The position numbers were made by a program, and so were the translations under genes. Below the pieces are notes generated by a model. That model had not been told where the DNA came from, ran no database searches, and was given only the letters and a program-made list of their open reading frames with translations. Of a stretch of 62,528 nucleotides of DNA, positions 50,394 through 58,697 are shown piece after piece (the first letter of the stretch is position 1; each line of letters opens with the position of its first letter). The DNA comes from Clostridia bacterium (GTDB lineage Bacteria; Bacillota; Clostridia; Christensenellales; Aristaeellaceae): contig JAFXJP010000005.1 in the NCBI GenBank assembly GCA_017532155.1, forward strand, positions 1 through 62,528, read 5' to 3'.

Positions 50394-51749
50394 TTGAAGA
50401 AGACAAGTATGGATTTGACCCGGGGCAGTATTGTTAAGATGATATTGCTGTTTGCGCTGCCGATTTTTGTCGGGCAGGTGTTTCAGAATCTGTATAACAG
50501 CGCGGATGCAATTATCGTGGGCAAGTTTGTGGGCACTACGGCGCTGGCGTCGGTGAGCTCGTGCACGGATATTTCCTTTTTGCTGACGGGCTTTTTTACG
50601 GGGCTTTCGACGGGCGCGGGCGTGCTCTTTTCGCGGCATTTCGGTGCGAAGGATCATCAGAAATTGCACGATACCATCCATACCGCCGTGCTGTTTTCAA
50701 TCATCCTGGGCCTGATCATGGCGACGCTGGGCATTGTGCTTACGCCCGTACTGCTGAAAATTATCGGCTGCCCGGAGGATGTGTATCCGCTCTCCAGCCA
50801 GTATCTGCGCGTTTATCTGATTGGCGTGCTGTTTACCGCCATGTATAATGTGGGCAGCGGCATCCTGCGCGCGGTGGGCGATTCAAAAAGCCCGTTTATT
50901 TACCTTGTGATTTCCAGCTTTGTCAATGTGGCGCTCAATCTTTTGTTTGTGGTGGTGTTCCGCATGGGCGTGATTGGCGTGGCGGTGGCGACGATTATCT
51001 CTCAGGGCATGAGCGTGATACTGGTTTTCCGTCAGCTGATGCATGCGAATGACGTGTACCGGCTGAATCTGAAGGAACTGAAAATCAACCGGGAAATTCT
51101 CTTGCAGGTAATGGATCTGGGCCTGCCGGCGGCGCTGCAAAGCTGCATGCTGTCTGTTTCCAATTTGTTTGTGCAGCGCTATGTCAACGCCTTTGGATCG
51201 CTGGCGATGGCGGGCGTTGGCGCGGCCAAGAAGATTGATAAATTTGTGGGCCTTATCGGCCAGTCGCTGGGCCAGGCTTCGGCCACGTTTGTGAGCCAGA
51301 ATCTGGGCGCCAAGCGCGCGGACCGCGCCTTCAAGGGCATCCGCGCCTGCCTGATCATGGCGTTTATATCTGTGGCGGTGCTGGGTATTCCGGTGTATTA
51401 CAACGCCGAAATCTTTGTCAATCTCTTTACCAGCGACGCGGCGGCGATAGGCTTTGGCGTGGCAATGGTGCATGTGATGATGCCCTGCTTCTATGTGCAG
51501 TCGGTCAATCAGGTGATGAGCAATGCTGTGCGCGGTTTTGGTAAATCTCGCATGGTGATGCTCTGCTCGCTCAGCGGTATGATCGGCGTTCGTCAATTGT
51601 ATCTGGCAATCAGCACGCATTTTTCGAGTGATATCCGCTTTATCTATGCGGGTTATCCCATCGGCTGGTTCTTCTCGGCGCTGTTTGTGTGCATTTACTA
51701 TTTTGCCGTCATTCATCCCATGAAAAAAACGCTTGTGGCGCAAGCGTAA
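50394..51749 (+). CDS. MATE family exporter (second)
   Basis: The 451-residue protein has about 12 membrane helices, with PIFVGQVFQNLYNSADAIIVG near the start and a matching half from about residue 235. I chose TTG at 50394, which lies eight bases after GGAGG; the first ATG (50409) has no ribosome site. A TATACT (50349-50354) in the tail of the pepV terminator may be its -10 box. It is followed after 12 bases by a phosphodiesterase gene. The substrate is unknown. Confidence 0.9.
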   Translation: MKKTSMDLTRGSIVKMILLFALPIFVGQVFQNLYNSADAIIVGKFVGTTALASVSSCTDISFLLTGFFTGLSTGAGVLFSRHFGAKDHQKLHDTIHTAVLFSIILGLIMATLGIVLTPVLLKIIGCPEDVYPLSSQYLRVYLIGVLFTAMYNVGSGILRAVGDSKSPFIYLVISSFVNVALNLLFVVVFRMGVIGVAVATIISQGMSVILVFRQLMHANDVYRLNLKELKINREILLQVMDLGLPAALQSCMLSVSNLFVQRYVNAFGSLAMAGVGAAKKIDKFVGLIGQSLGQASATFVSQNLGAKRADRAFKGIRACLIMAFISVAVLGIPVYYNAEIFVNLFTSDAAAIGFGVAMVHVMMPCFYVQSVNQVMSNAVRGFGKSRMVMLCSLSGMIGVRQLYLAISTHFSSDIRFIYAGYPIGWFFSALFVCIYYFAVIHPMKKTLVAQA

Positions 51750-51761
51750 CAGGAGGGGCTT

Positions 51762-52532
51762 ATGGAAAAGGTTGTTATGATTCTGGTGGACGGCATGCGT
51801 CCCGACGGAATGCTGCAATGCGGACATCCTTTTGTCGAGGAGCTTTTGAAAAAATCCACATATGATCTCAATACGCGGACGATGTATCCCTGCATTACGT
51901 TGCCATGTCATATGTCGCTGTTCCATAGCGTGGAGCCAAGTCGCCATGGCATTTTAAGTAATACTTATGTGCCACAGGTTAGACCGGTGGATAGTATTGT
52001 TGATCAACTGAATAAATTCGACAAAAAGTGCGCAATGTTCATCACCTGGGAAAATCTGCGCGATTTGAGCCGGCCGGATCATTTGCATACCTGCCTGTGC
52101 ATGAATCTGCACAAGATGGAGGATACCGACCGCAAGATCACCGATAAGGCAATCGCATATATTCAGGAAGAATCGCCTGATTTTCTCTTCCTGTATCTGG
52201 GTGATACTGACGAGGCCGGCGGCCACGACAACGGCTGGATGAGCGATATTTATCTGCAGGTGGTCAATCGCGCGATGGGCTGCATTGAAAAGGTATACCG
52301 CAGCCTGCCTGAGGGATACACAATGATCGTGCTGGCGGATCATGGCGGCCACGACCGCAGCCACGGCACCGATACGCCGGAAGATATGACGATTCCCGTG
52401 TGTATTTGCGGCCCGAAGTTTGCTGAGGGCAAGGAACTGCAGGGCACGTCCATTCTGGATATCGCGCCGACGGTGGCGAAGCTGCTGGAGGTGCCGAAAG
52501 TAAAGGAATGGGAAGGTAAGGAACTGGTATAA
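51762..52532 (+). CDS. Alkaline phosphatase superfamily nucleotide pyrophosphatase/phosphodiesterase
   Basis: The 256-residue protein has the metal-site pattern of type I phosphodiesterases: LVDGMRPD near 8, the nucleophile Thr in YPCITLPCH near 43, LGDTDEAGGHD near 147 and ADHGGHDRSHG near 192. It is shorter than secreted NPPs and lacks a signal peptide, so it is likely a cytoplasmic phosphodiesterase of unknown substrate. AGGAGG precedes the ATG. Repeat copy C follows its stop. Confidence 0.85.
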   Translation: MEKVVMILVDGMRPDGMLQCGHPFVEELLKKSTYDLNTRTMYPCITLPCHMSLFHSVEPSRHGILSNTYVPQVRPVDSIVDQLNKFDKKCAMFITWENLRDLSRPDHLHTCLCMNLHKMEDTDRKITDKAIAYIQEESPDFLFLYLGDTDEAGGHDNGWMSDIYLQVVNRAMGCIEKVYRSLPEGYTMIVLADHGGHDRSHGTDTPEDMTIPVCICGPKFAEGKELQGTSILDIAPTVAKLLEVPKVKEWEGKELV

Positions 52533-53080
52533 GGGAAGACGCGGGGGAGGGGAGAACGGTACTTTCTTGCGTCAAGAAAGTACCAAAGAACCTGCGTTTG
52601 GGTTGAAAGTTGGCTGCGTTTTTGTCGCGGCAGTCTATATGAAAAAGGGTTTGGAATCGTTTGGAAAAGCAAGCTTTCCCCACGCTTCCAAGCCCCTTTT
52701 TCAGTTTGCTTCGCAAACCCGCGGAGCGCAGCTCCGCGGACTGCCGCTTTGGTGCGGGGTGCGTTTGAAATCGCCGTTTTTTCTGCGGAAAAAACGAGCG
52801 GGAGGCATAACGCCAGCTGCGGCTGGCTACACCTCATCCGCTGAGCGCGTTATCCTATCCCCGCGGGCGCTGCACACAGCAGGCCGATGGCGCAGCCATC
52901 GCGCCCGTGAAACGGGCAAGAAAAAGAGAGGCAAAAGCGGAGGGAAAGCTTGCTTTCACATCCGGTTTTACCTCTCTTTTTCGATAAGCCTGCCGCAACA
53001 TTTACGGCGACAAAAACTGGTTTTCGGGTGGGTTTTAGGGAGGAGCTTTGGGCTCCAAAGCTGCCTCCCTAACGGCCCTC
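52533..53080. repeat. structured intergenic repeat, copy C (chain of stem-loops)
   Basis: This is the third full copy, filling the gap between convergent genes. Hairpins in order include GTACTTTCTTG/CAAGAAAGTAC, the long hairpin GAAAAAGGG to CCCCTTTTTC, GTTTGC/GCAAAC, CGCGGAGC/GCTCCGCG, CGTTTTTTC/GGAAAAAACG, GATGGC/GCCATC and GCCCGT/ACGGGC. A second long hairpin (AAAAAGAGAGG to CCTCTCTTTTT) and a terminal hairpin (53036-53072) follow. The CGTTTCGC/GCGAAACG module of A and B is missing, replaced by a deletion remnant of the MITE-like element. No gene is supported. Confidence 0.85.
52807..52853. mobile_element. MITE-like element remnant in repeat copy C
   Basis: A complete left end (ATAACGCCAGC, then TGCGGCTGG, then CTACACCTCATC, 52807-52838) is joined directly to a right-end fragment CGCTGAGCGCGTTAT. 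The interior and the GATGAGGTGTAG part are deleted. Confidence 0.65.
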
Positions 53081-53082
53081 CA

Positions 53083-54147
53083 TCACAGCCACTTGGCCAC
53101 TTCTTTGCCAATCTTCTCAGCCATAAACATAAAGCCCATATCATTGGGATGGCAGCCGTCCACCGTGCAGTCGTTCTTGAAGAAGCCCTCAAAGAGCGTG
53201 CGGCCGTCAATGAACGCCACCTTCTTGTCGCCAGCCGCCAGCGCGTTCTGGTACGTGCGCCAGATCACGTCGTAGCAGGGCGTGCGCTGCGCTTCGTGCA
53301 GATAGAAATCCGGGCAGGTGACGAAAATGATCGGCAGCTCGGGGCGCGCCGCGCGCAGAATGCGGAAGAAGGGCTCGTGCGTCTTGGCCAGGAACTCCGC
53401 GTCCGGCGCGTTGTGATCGTAATCGTAAACGAACACGCTCATGGGCAGCTTGGCAAAGAAATGCGCCATTTCCTCTTCAGCCTTGCAGCTGCCGGAAAAG
53501 CCCATGTTGATGTGATCGCAGTCCAGCATGCGGCTGATCATGGCCGTGTATGCATTGCCGGGGCGCGAGGCGCAGCCGCCCTGGGTAATGGACGAGCCGT
53601 AGAATACCACGGGATTGGCATGCGTGTAAGGCGCGGGCGCGAGCACCTCGCTGCCTTCCTTTACGCCCACAAACAGCTTGTCCACGCCATTGTACAGGGG
53701 GAAGTGAATGGTCACTTCCTGCGTACCCTCAGGCAGCATCACGCGGCCCTCAAATACGCGCTCGCGCTTGGTGGAGGGGCGGAAGGTGCCGCGGTAGAAG
53801 TATTCGCCGTTCACGCGGATGTACAGGTCAAAGCCGTAAATGCCCGTGAGCGCCATGTGATCCATGGGATGCAGCGTGCCAAGCTCCGCGTGCAGCGCCA
53901 CATAGGGCGAATTGGTCTTGAAGCGCACGCGGCCGCCGGCGGTGTATTCATTGAGAAGCTGCACATGCTCGCTGAAGGAGGCGGCCACATCCTGCGGGAA
54001 GCGGCGGAAAATTTCGCCCGCCTTCTGCGGCATGCAAAAGCCGTGCAGCGAGAAGGGCTCGCCATGCACATCGTGCCATACAACGTCGGGATCCTCGATG
54101 CGGGTGACAACCGCCATATTGCGGTCAATCTGCTCAATGGTTTTCAT
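53083..54147 (-). CDS. SGNH/GDSL-family hydrolase, two-domain
   Basis: The 354-residue protein has an N-terminal beta-sandwich-like region (to about 170). An SGNH hydrolase domain follows, with the nucleophile in VFYGSSITQGG, the oxyanion Gly in GFSGSCK, and the catalytic Asp/His in DCTVDGCHPNDMG near the end. This resembles carbohydrate-ester or acyl esterases. It overlaps the upstream HAD gene by four bases, and its ribosome site is weak, which suggests coupling. Confidence 0.85.
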   Translation of the reverse strand: MKTIEQIDRNMAVVTRIEDPDVVWHDVHGEPFSLHGFCMPQKAGEIFRRFPQDVAASFSEHVQLLNEYTAGGRVRFKTNSPYVALHAELGTLHPMDHMALTGIYGFDLYIRVNGEYFYRGTFRPSTKRERVFEGRVMLPEGTQEVTIHFPLYNGVDKLFVGVKEGSEVLAPAPYTHANPVVFYGSSITQGGCASRPGNAYTAMISRMLDCDHINMGFSGSCKAEEEMAHFFAKLPMSVFVYDYDHNAPDAEFLAKTHEPFFRILRAARPELPIIFVTCPDFYLHEAQRTPCYDVIWRTYQNALAAGDKKVAFIDGRTLFEGFFKNDCTVDGCHPNDMGFMFMAEKIGKEVAKWL

Positions 54148-54908
54148 AAGGCCAGGTTCCTTTCGAGAATATTTTCTTCGATGAAGCGGGCTACGCCGTC
54201 GGAATCGTTATCGGGCGCAATCCGATCCGCTGCCGCAAGCGCTGCGGGGATGGCGTTTTGTACGGCAACGCCCAGGCCGCATTGCTGGAGGGCTTCGACG
54301 TCGTCGTTGTCATCGCCGAAATAAACGGCGTCTTTCGGCGACAGCTGAAAATGCGCGAGCATGTGCCGGATGGCCTTCCATTTGGTCGCTTCGGTGCTCA
54401 TGATCTGAATGAGGCTTTCTCCGGCGACAGTGTGGTAGGCGTCGGGCGGCAGCAGCGCGGCAATTTCCTCATACAGCTGCCGGTGCGGGCTGCTGGCCAG
54501 AATTTTATAGGGGATCACGTGCGCAGGCAAGCGCGGAAAATCATGGTAAATGACAGGATCCCATTCGGGGATATCGCCGTTTGCGAACAGCCCGCCGCTG
54601 GTTTCGGCGGAAAGGAGCACGTCGGGATACCGCATGAGGGCAGCGAGCGCCTGCTGCGCGCTTTCGCGGCGGAGCCCGTGGATCAGCTGCCGGCCGGGCA
54701 GCTGGATGATCACGCCGTTGGTGGCGGCGATGGCGTCAAAGCCGATCTGCGCGTGGTAGGGCGCGATGGTCCGCAGCGGGCGCGCACTGGCAACCAATAG
54801 CAGCATGCCCTTTTCCCGGCACCTTTTCAGCACCGAAAGCGTGTAGGCTGAAACTGTCTTATCCGTGCGCAGCAGCGTGCGGTCAAGATCGGTGATAATG
54901 GCCTTCAT
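54144..54908 (-). CDS. HAD superfamily Cof-type phosphatase
   Basis: The 254-residue protein has the HAD nucleophile motif DLDRTLLRTD near residue 7, motif II VASARP near 39, a C2-type cap, and motif IV GDDNDDVEAL near 197, which define the Cof subfamily of sugar-phosphate or nucleotide phosphatases. AAAGGAG precedes the ATG. Confidence 0.9.
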   Translation of the reverse strand: MKAIITDLDRTLLRTDKTVSAYTLSVLKRCREKGMLLLVASARPLRTIAPYHAQIGFDAIAATNGVIIQLPGRQLIHGLRRESAQQALAALMRYPDVLLSAETSGGLFANGDIPEWDPVIYHDFPRLPAHVIPYKILASSPHRQLYEEIAALLPPDAYHTVAGESLIQIMSTEATKWKAIRHMLAHFQLSPKDAVYFGDDNDDVEALQQCGLGVAVQNAIPAALAAADRIAPDNDSDGVARFIEENILERNLAL

Positions 54909-54920
54909 AGCGCTCCTTTG

Positions 54921-54947
54921 AAAAAAGGCCGCATGCAGCGGCCTTTT
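54921..54947 (-). terminator. intrinsic terminator after the 76-residue gene (minus strand)
   Basis: AAAAGGCCGC pairs with GCGGCCTTTT around a five-base loop, and the minus-strand continuation is T-rich. Confidence 0.88.
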
Positions 54948-54956
54948 AAAACGAGA

Positions 54957-55187
54957 TTATTTACCAAACAGGCCGCCCAGTTTACCCAGTACGTCGCCGA
55001 CCTTGTCCAGATCGATCTTGGCCTTCACACCCTTGACGATGGATTCCAGCGCTTCGTCGGGCAGATCAATATTCAGCAGCTTTTCAATGGTTTTGATGGG
55101 CTCTTTCTTGAAGCTTTCCATCAGGTTTTCATCTTTTGTCAGCAGTTCCACTGCTTTTTCAATCAGTTCCTTTACATCAATCGCCAT
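54957..55187 (-). CDS. Small helical protein of unknown function
   Basis: The 76-residue acidic protein is predicted all-helical: it starts MAIDVKELIEKAVELL, has KKEPIKTIEKLLNIDLPDE in the middle and ends in a Gly/Leu tail (KLGGLFGK). Its first half loosely recalls Nif11-type leader peptides, but no RiPP enzymes adjoin it and the Gly-Gly lies near the very end, so I treat it as a conserved small protein. GGAGG eight bases before the ATG and a terminator support it as a real gene. Confidence 0.7.
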   Translation of the reverse strand: MAIDVKELIEKAVELLTKDENLMESFKKEPIKTIEKLLNIDLPDEALESIVKGVKAKIDLDKVGDVLGKLGGLFGK

Positions 55188-55235
55188 GGTATAAGCCTCC
55201 TGTTAGTTGGGATACAATATTTTACCATAAAGAAA

Positions 55236-55829
55236 TCAGGGTTGCAATGTCTTTTTGATGGCGTCGCCGATCACCTGCGCGAGGAGCTGGTGCCCCTTTT
55301 CATTGGGATGGATGCCGTCAACGAACAATTCGCGCTTCGCGTTGCCCCGCTCATCCAGGAAGGGCGTGCGGGTGTCGATGAGCGTCACCTCCGTGCGGCC
55401 TTCGCAGAAATGCGTGAGGAAATGCGCATACTTGCCGATGAGATACTTGGTCCGCTCATAGTCGCGGTCTGTATCCCAGTCGCGGCGGGGCATATCCTTA
55501 GGCTCGATGGGCAGCGGCAGGCACAGGAAAAGCGGCACCTGCTGATCCTTGGCAATGCGGATGACCGACACGATATTGGCGCAGGTGGGGCGGTACAGGC
55601 CCGTGAGGTTAATGTCATTGACGCCGCCTAAAAAGACCATCGCATCGGGCGACTGCGTGAACACCTCGGGGAAGAGGCGGATCATCATGCCGTTTGTGGT
55701 GTCGCCGCCAAGACCGCGGTTGACGCAATCGACGGGAAGCTCATTTGCAATCAGATCGGTAAAACGGCTGGATTTGTCCTTCAGGCCGGCGCCTTCAGTG
55801 ATGGAATCGCCCATGAATATAATTTTCAT
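55236..55829 (-). CDS. SGNH/GDSL-family esterase
   Basis: The 197-residue protein is a minimal SGNH hydrolase: nucleophile in FMGDSITEGAG (residue 8 region), Gly in RGLGGDTT, Asn in GGVNDINL and the catalytic pair in FVDGIHPNEKGH. No signal peptide is seen. AAAGGAG lies upstream. It diverges from the GH2 gene, and both may handle acylated carbohydrates. Confidence 0.9.
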   Translation of the reverse strand: MKIIFMGDSITEGAGLKDKSSRFTDLIANELPVDCVNRGLGGDTTNGMMIRLFPEVFTQSPDAMVFLGGVNDINLTGLYRPTCANIVSVIRIAKDQQVPLFLCLPLPIEPKDMPRRDWDTDRDYERTKYLIGKYAHFLTHFCEGRTEVTLIDTRTPFLDERGNAKRELFVDGIHPNEKGHQLLAQVIGDAIKKTLQP

Positions 55830-55872
55830 TTGTATTTTTCTCCTTTATGGATTTGTAAAAAGTATAGCGCGT

Positions 55873-55901
55873 TTGCTTTTTCCTGTCAATTCGATTATAC
55901 T
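55873..55901 (+). promoter_or_regulatory. putative promoter for the GH2 gene
   Basis: TTGCTT (55873-55878), 17 bases, then TATACT (55896-55901). Confidence 0.5.
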
Positions 55902-55930
55902 GGTATCAGCATCAGAAGGAGGCGCTTTTC

Positions 55931-57559
55931 ATGCAATCCTGGAATGAATATTATCCGCGGCCGCAGCTGCGCCGCAATAGCTTTATATCTTTGAACGGCG
56001 AATGGCTGCTGAACGGCAGCCGCATTACGGTACCCTTCCCGCCGGAGAGCCGCGCGGCAGCGTATCAGGGCGAATTAAATGAGCTGATGAGCTACGAGCG
56101 CGCGTTTGAACTGCCCAGAGGATTTTATCAGGGACGGCAGCGCGTGATGCTGCACTTTGGCGCGGTGGATCAAAAGTGTCATGTGTATGTCAATAACCAT
56201 CTGGTTATCCGCCACGAGGGCGGCTATCTGCCCTTCAGCGCGGATATTACAGATGATCTGTGCCTGGGCGAAAATCAGCTGCGCGTGGAGGCGGAGGATA
56301 CGCTTTCGCATGACTATCCCTATGGCAAGCAGCGCAAGGATCGCGGCGGCATGTGGTACACGCCGGTATCGGGCATCTGGCAGAGCGTTTGGCTGGAGGC
56401 TGTGCCGGAAAAGCATGTGGAGAACTTGAAAATTACACCTGATATGAATGGCGTAACCTTGAATGTAAAAACCGTGCAAGAGAATTGCACGGTAACCATT
56501 GAAGGCGTGCAGCATACCATCGCAGCCAACTGTGATGTGCGCATTGCTGTGGAAAATCCGCACCTGTGGTCGCCGGAGGATCCGTATCTTTATGATCTGC
56601 GCATCACGGCGGGAGAGGATACGGTGGACAGCTATTTTGCCTTGCGCACGGTGGATATCCGCGACGTGCATGGCGTGCAGCGCGTATGCCTCAACGGCAA
56701 GCCCATTTTTATGAATGGATTGCTGGATCAGGGCTATTTTGTGGAGGGCATTTATCTGCCCCAATCGCCCGAGGGCTACGCGCAGGATATAGCCAATATG
56801 CAGCAGCTGGGCTTTAATCTTTTGCGCAAGCATATCAAGATTGAGCCGGAAATCTTCTATTATGAGTGCGACCGGCGCGGCATGCTGGTGATGCAGGATA
56901 TGGTCAACAGCGGGGATTACAGCTTTTTCCGTGATACGGCGCTGCCCACAGTGGGCTTCAAGTGGTGGCCCGATCATCGGAGGGGCGGTCAGGCGCGCAA
57001 AGCTTTCTTTGAACAGCATTGCCGCGATACCATTGCGCATCTGCACAATCATCCCTGCGTGATTGCCTACACCATTTTCAACGAGGGCTGGGGGCAGTAT
57101 GATTCCGACCGCATCTATAAAATGCTCAAGGAGATGGATCCCACCCGTTTTTATGATTCCACCTCGGGTTGGTTCCATAAAAAACACAGCGATGTGGACA
57201 GCCTGCACATTTATTTCCGCAACAAGGTGCTTAAGCCCGGGAAGCGTCCCATGCTGCTGAGCGAGTGCGGCGGTTACACCCGCGCCATTGAAGGGCATAT
57301 GTTTGTGGGGGAGGGTAACTACGGATATGGCAAGACGGACAGCGAGGAAGCGCTGACCGAAAAAATCGAAGAAATGTACGATGTGATGGTTTTCCCGGCC
57401 ATCGAAAAGGGGCTGTGCGGCGTAATTTATACGCAGGTGTCCGATGTGGAGGATGAGATCAACGGCCTGTATACCTTTGATCGGGCGGTGTGCAAGGTGA
57501 ACGGGGCGCGCATGCGGGCAATCGCGGAAAAAATCAAGCGGATAATTACCAAAGAATGA
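55931..57559 (+). CDS. Glycoside hydrolase family 2 enzyme
   Basis: The 542-residue enzyme has the GH2 layout: sugar-binding jelly-roll (to about 160, with FGAVDQKCHVYVNN), a short Ig-like domain, then a catalytic barrel. The acid/base Glu is in IFNEGWGQ (near 380) and the probable nucleophile Glu is in LLSECGG (near 437). It is short for a beta-galactosidase and has no signal peptide, so it likely acts on imported oligosaccharides. GGAGG precedes the ATG by eight bases. No intrinsic terminator is evident in 57560-57662, which holds only a CATGAAA/TTTCATG palindrome and a TAACCTG direct repeat. Confidence 0.88.
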   Translation: MQSWNEYYPRPQLRRNSFISLNGEWLLNGSRITVPFPPESRAAAYQGELNELMSYERAFELPRGFYQGRQRVMLHFGAVDQKCHVYVNNHLVIRHEGGYLPFSADITDDLCLGENQLRVEAEDTLSHDYPYGKQRKDRGGMWYTPVSGIWQSVWLEAVPEKHVENLKITPDMNGVTLNVKTVQENCTVTIEGVQHTIAANCDVRIAVENPHLWSPEDPYLYDLRITAGEDTVDSYFALRTVDIRDVHGVQRVCLNGKPIFMNGLLDQGYFVEGIYLPQSPEGYAQDIANMQQLGFNLLRKHIKIEPEIFYYECDRRGMLVMQDMVNSGDYSFFRDTALPTVGFKWWPDHRRGGQARKAFFEQHCRDTIAHLHNHPCVIAYTIFNEGWGQYDSDRIYKMLKEMDPTRFYDSTSGWFHKKHSDVDSLHIYFRNKVLKPGKRPMLLSECGGYTRAIEGHMFVGEGNYGYGKTDSEEALTEKIEEMYDVMVFPAIEKGLCGVIYTQVSDVEDEINGLYTFDRAVCKVNGARMRAIAEKIKRIITKE

Positions 57560-57662
57560 CAAATAAAATGCATGAAAACTTTCATGAGTAACCTGTATGT
57601 AACCTGATTTGTCTTAAATTGGGATTTATAATACCGTTTTTAACAAATAAGTGAAAATGTGG

Positions 57663-57691
57663 TTGACAATATTGTTGCAATCGTGTATGAT
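57663..57691 (+). promoter_or_regulatory. SigA-type promoter for the c-di-GMP riboswitch operon
   Basis: TTGACA (57663-57668), exactly 17 bases, then TATGAT (57686-57691). The spacer holds a palindrome ACAATATTGT that could be an operator. Confidence 0.85.
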
Positions 57692-57715
57692 ATGCATGGA
57701 TGGGCAGTGCCGATC

Positions 57716-57798
57716 CCCACGTTGAGGCAAAACCTGTGAAAACGGGCGACGCGAAGCTACAGGGCCTAAGGCAAAAGCTATGGCAGCCAGCTACCGAA
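57716..57798 (+). ncRNA. Cyclic di-GMP-I (GEMM-I) riboswitch
   Basis: The segment carries the GEMM-I core in order: GAGGCAAAACC, a GAAA-capped hairpin (CCTGT/ACGGG), CGACGCGAAGCTAC, GGGCCTAAGGC and GGCAGCCAGCTACCG. These match the conserved bases of the class I c-di-GMP aptamer, including the tetraloop and its receptor side. It begins about 25 bases after the promoter and ends about 130 bases before the first gene. The expression platform is unclear: there are inverted repeats in 57845-57925, and TCCAA/TTGGGA pairing (57900-57921) could mask the GGGAGG ribosome site, which suggests control of translation, but I see no clear terminator hairpin. Confidence 0.9.
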
Positions 57799-57931
57799 TA
57801 CCGATTACCGACATGTGAACGCACGCCGGCACATTGGCCGCATGGGGCTGCTGTCCTTCTGGGAAAGGTGCAGCTCCTTTGGTGCGCTTTTCCAATACTT
57901 TCCAAACTGGATCGATTGGGAGGAATTTTGT

Positions 57932-58288
57932 ATGAAGAAGATGCTCTGCCTGCTGCTGATGATGGTGGCGCTGATGCTGCTGTGCTGCACGGCTGCGATG
58001 GCTGAAACTGCCAGCGAAAAGGAAATGGACAAGCTCTACCAGATGGTCGACCAGGCCAACGAGAAGATCGAAGGCTATGTAGAGCATGCGCAGGCCACGG
58101 AAAAGAATGACATTGACTGGCTGCAGGAAAAGGTAGACAAGGTTGTCACGCGCGTTGTGGAATACGGCGAGAAGATCGGCGTAACCGTTGAATGCGAAAT
58201 GGTCGACTATGAAATCGACGGCCAGATCGTGTCGATTGATCCGCTGAAGGTGATCAATTCGGACAAGGATAACGAAAACAAAGAATAA
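57932..58288 (+). CDS. Small secreted protein, first of a paralogous pair under the riboswitch
   Basis: The 118-residue protein has a signal peptide (MKKMLCLLLMMVALMLL, cut near AMA-ET). The mature protein is a helical segment and a C-terminal motif TVECEMVDYEIDGQIVSIDP, then LKVIN. The next gene's product shares that C-terminal motif. I recognise no known family; it may be a surface or matrix component. GGGAGG eight bases before the ATG fixes the start; the open frame continues upstream through the riboswitch leader. Confidence 0.75.
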   Translation: MKKMLCLLLMMVALMLLCCTAAMAETASEKEMDKLYQMVDQANEKIEGYVEHAQATEKNDIDWLQEKVDKVVTRVVEYGEKIGVTVECEMVDYEIDGQIVSIDPLKVINSDKDNENKE

Positions 58289-58310
58289 TCAATCTGACAG
58301 CTGATTGATT
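58287..58310 (+). other. inverted repeat between the two secreted-protein genes
   Basis: AATCAATC and GATTGATT are perfect eight-base arms around TGACAGCT. They begin in the first gene's stop codon and end right before the GGAGGG ribosome site of the second, so the weak stem could tune translation. Confidence 0.4.
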
Positions 58311-58322
58311 GGAGGGATACCT

Positions 58323-58697
58323 ATGAAGAACATGCTCCGTAAACTGCTGCTTGTATGCCTGGTGCTGATGCTGCTGTGCTCTTCCGCCATGGCTTGCACT
58401 TCTGGCGAGGCCATGCAGAATAAGCTGAACAACACGCTGTATGCCATGGTTGAGGCTGCCAATGTTTCTGTAAAAGCGCAGGTGCTGATCGCGCAGGCCA
58501 CGCCCTATAACGACGTTGCCTGGCTGCTGGCCAGCACGCAGGCCACAGTGGCGCCCGTCTTTGCCTATGCAAAGAAGATCGGCGCGACGGTCGAATGCGA
58601 ATATAAGTATTACTGGGTAGATGGCCAGTGGGTTGCCATTGATCCGCTGAAGGTGATCAACGTAAGAAAAACGCTTGATCTCATGTACGATGACTGA
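58323..58697 (+). CDS. Small secreted protein, second of the paralogous pair
   Basis: The 124-residue protein has a signal peptide (MKNMLRKLLLVCLVLMLLCSS, cut near AMA-CT), a helical middle with VEAANVSVKAQVLIAQATP and the shared C-terminal motif KKIGATVECEYKYYWVDGQ, then VAIDPLKVIN. The Cys after the signal region might be a lipobox remnant. GGAGGG lies six bases before the ATG. Its end overlaps the nucleotidyltransferase gene by eight bases. Confidence 0.75.
   Translation: MKNMLRKLLLVCLVLMLLCSSAMACTSGEAMQNKLNNTLYAMVEAANVSVKAQVLIAQATPYNDVAWLLASTQATVAPVFAYAKKIGATVECEYKYYWVDGQWVAIDPLKVINVRKTLDLMYDD

Noticed and set aside
54957-55187. Interpretation of the small helical protein as a Nif11-type RiPP precursor
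   Set aside because: There is no leader-type double-Gly before a core peptide and no modifying enzyme or dedicated peptidase-transporter nearby.
57815-57931. Upstream extension of the first secreted-protein frame
   Set aside because: It reads through the riboswitch leader and would place the signal peptide inside the protein. The ATG at 57932 has a proper ribosome site.
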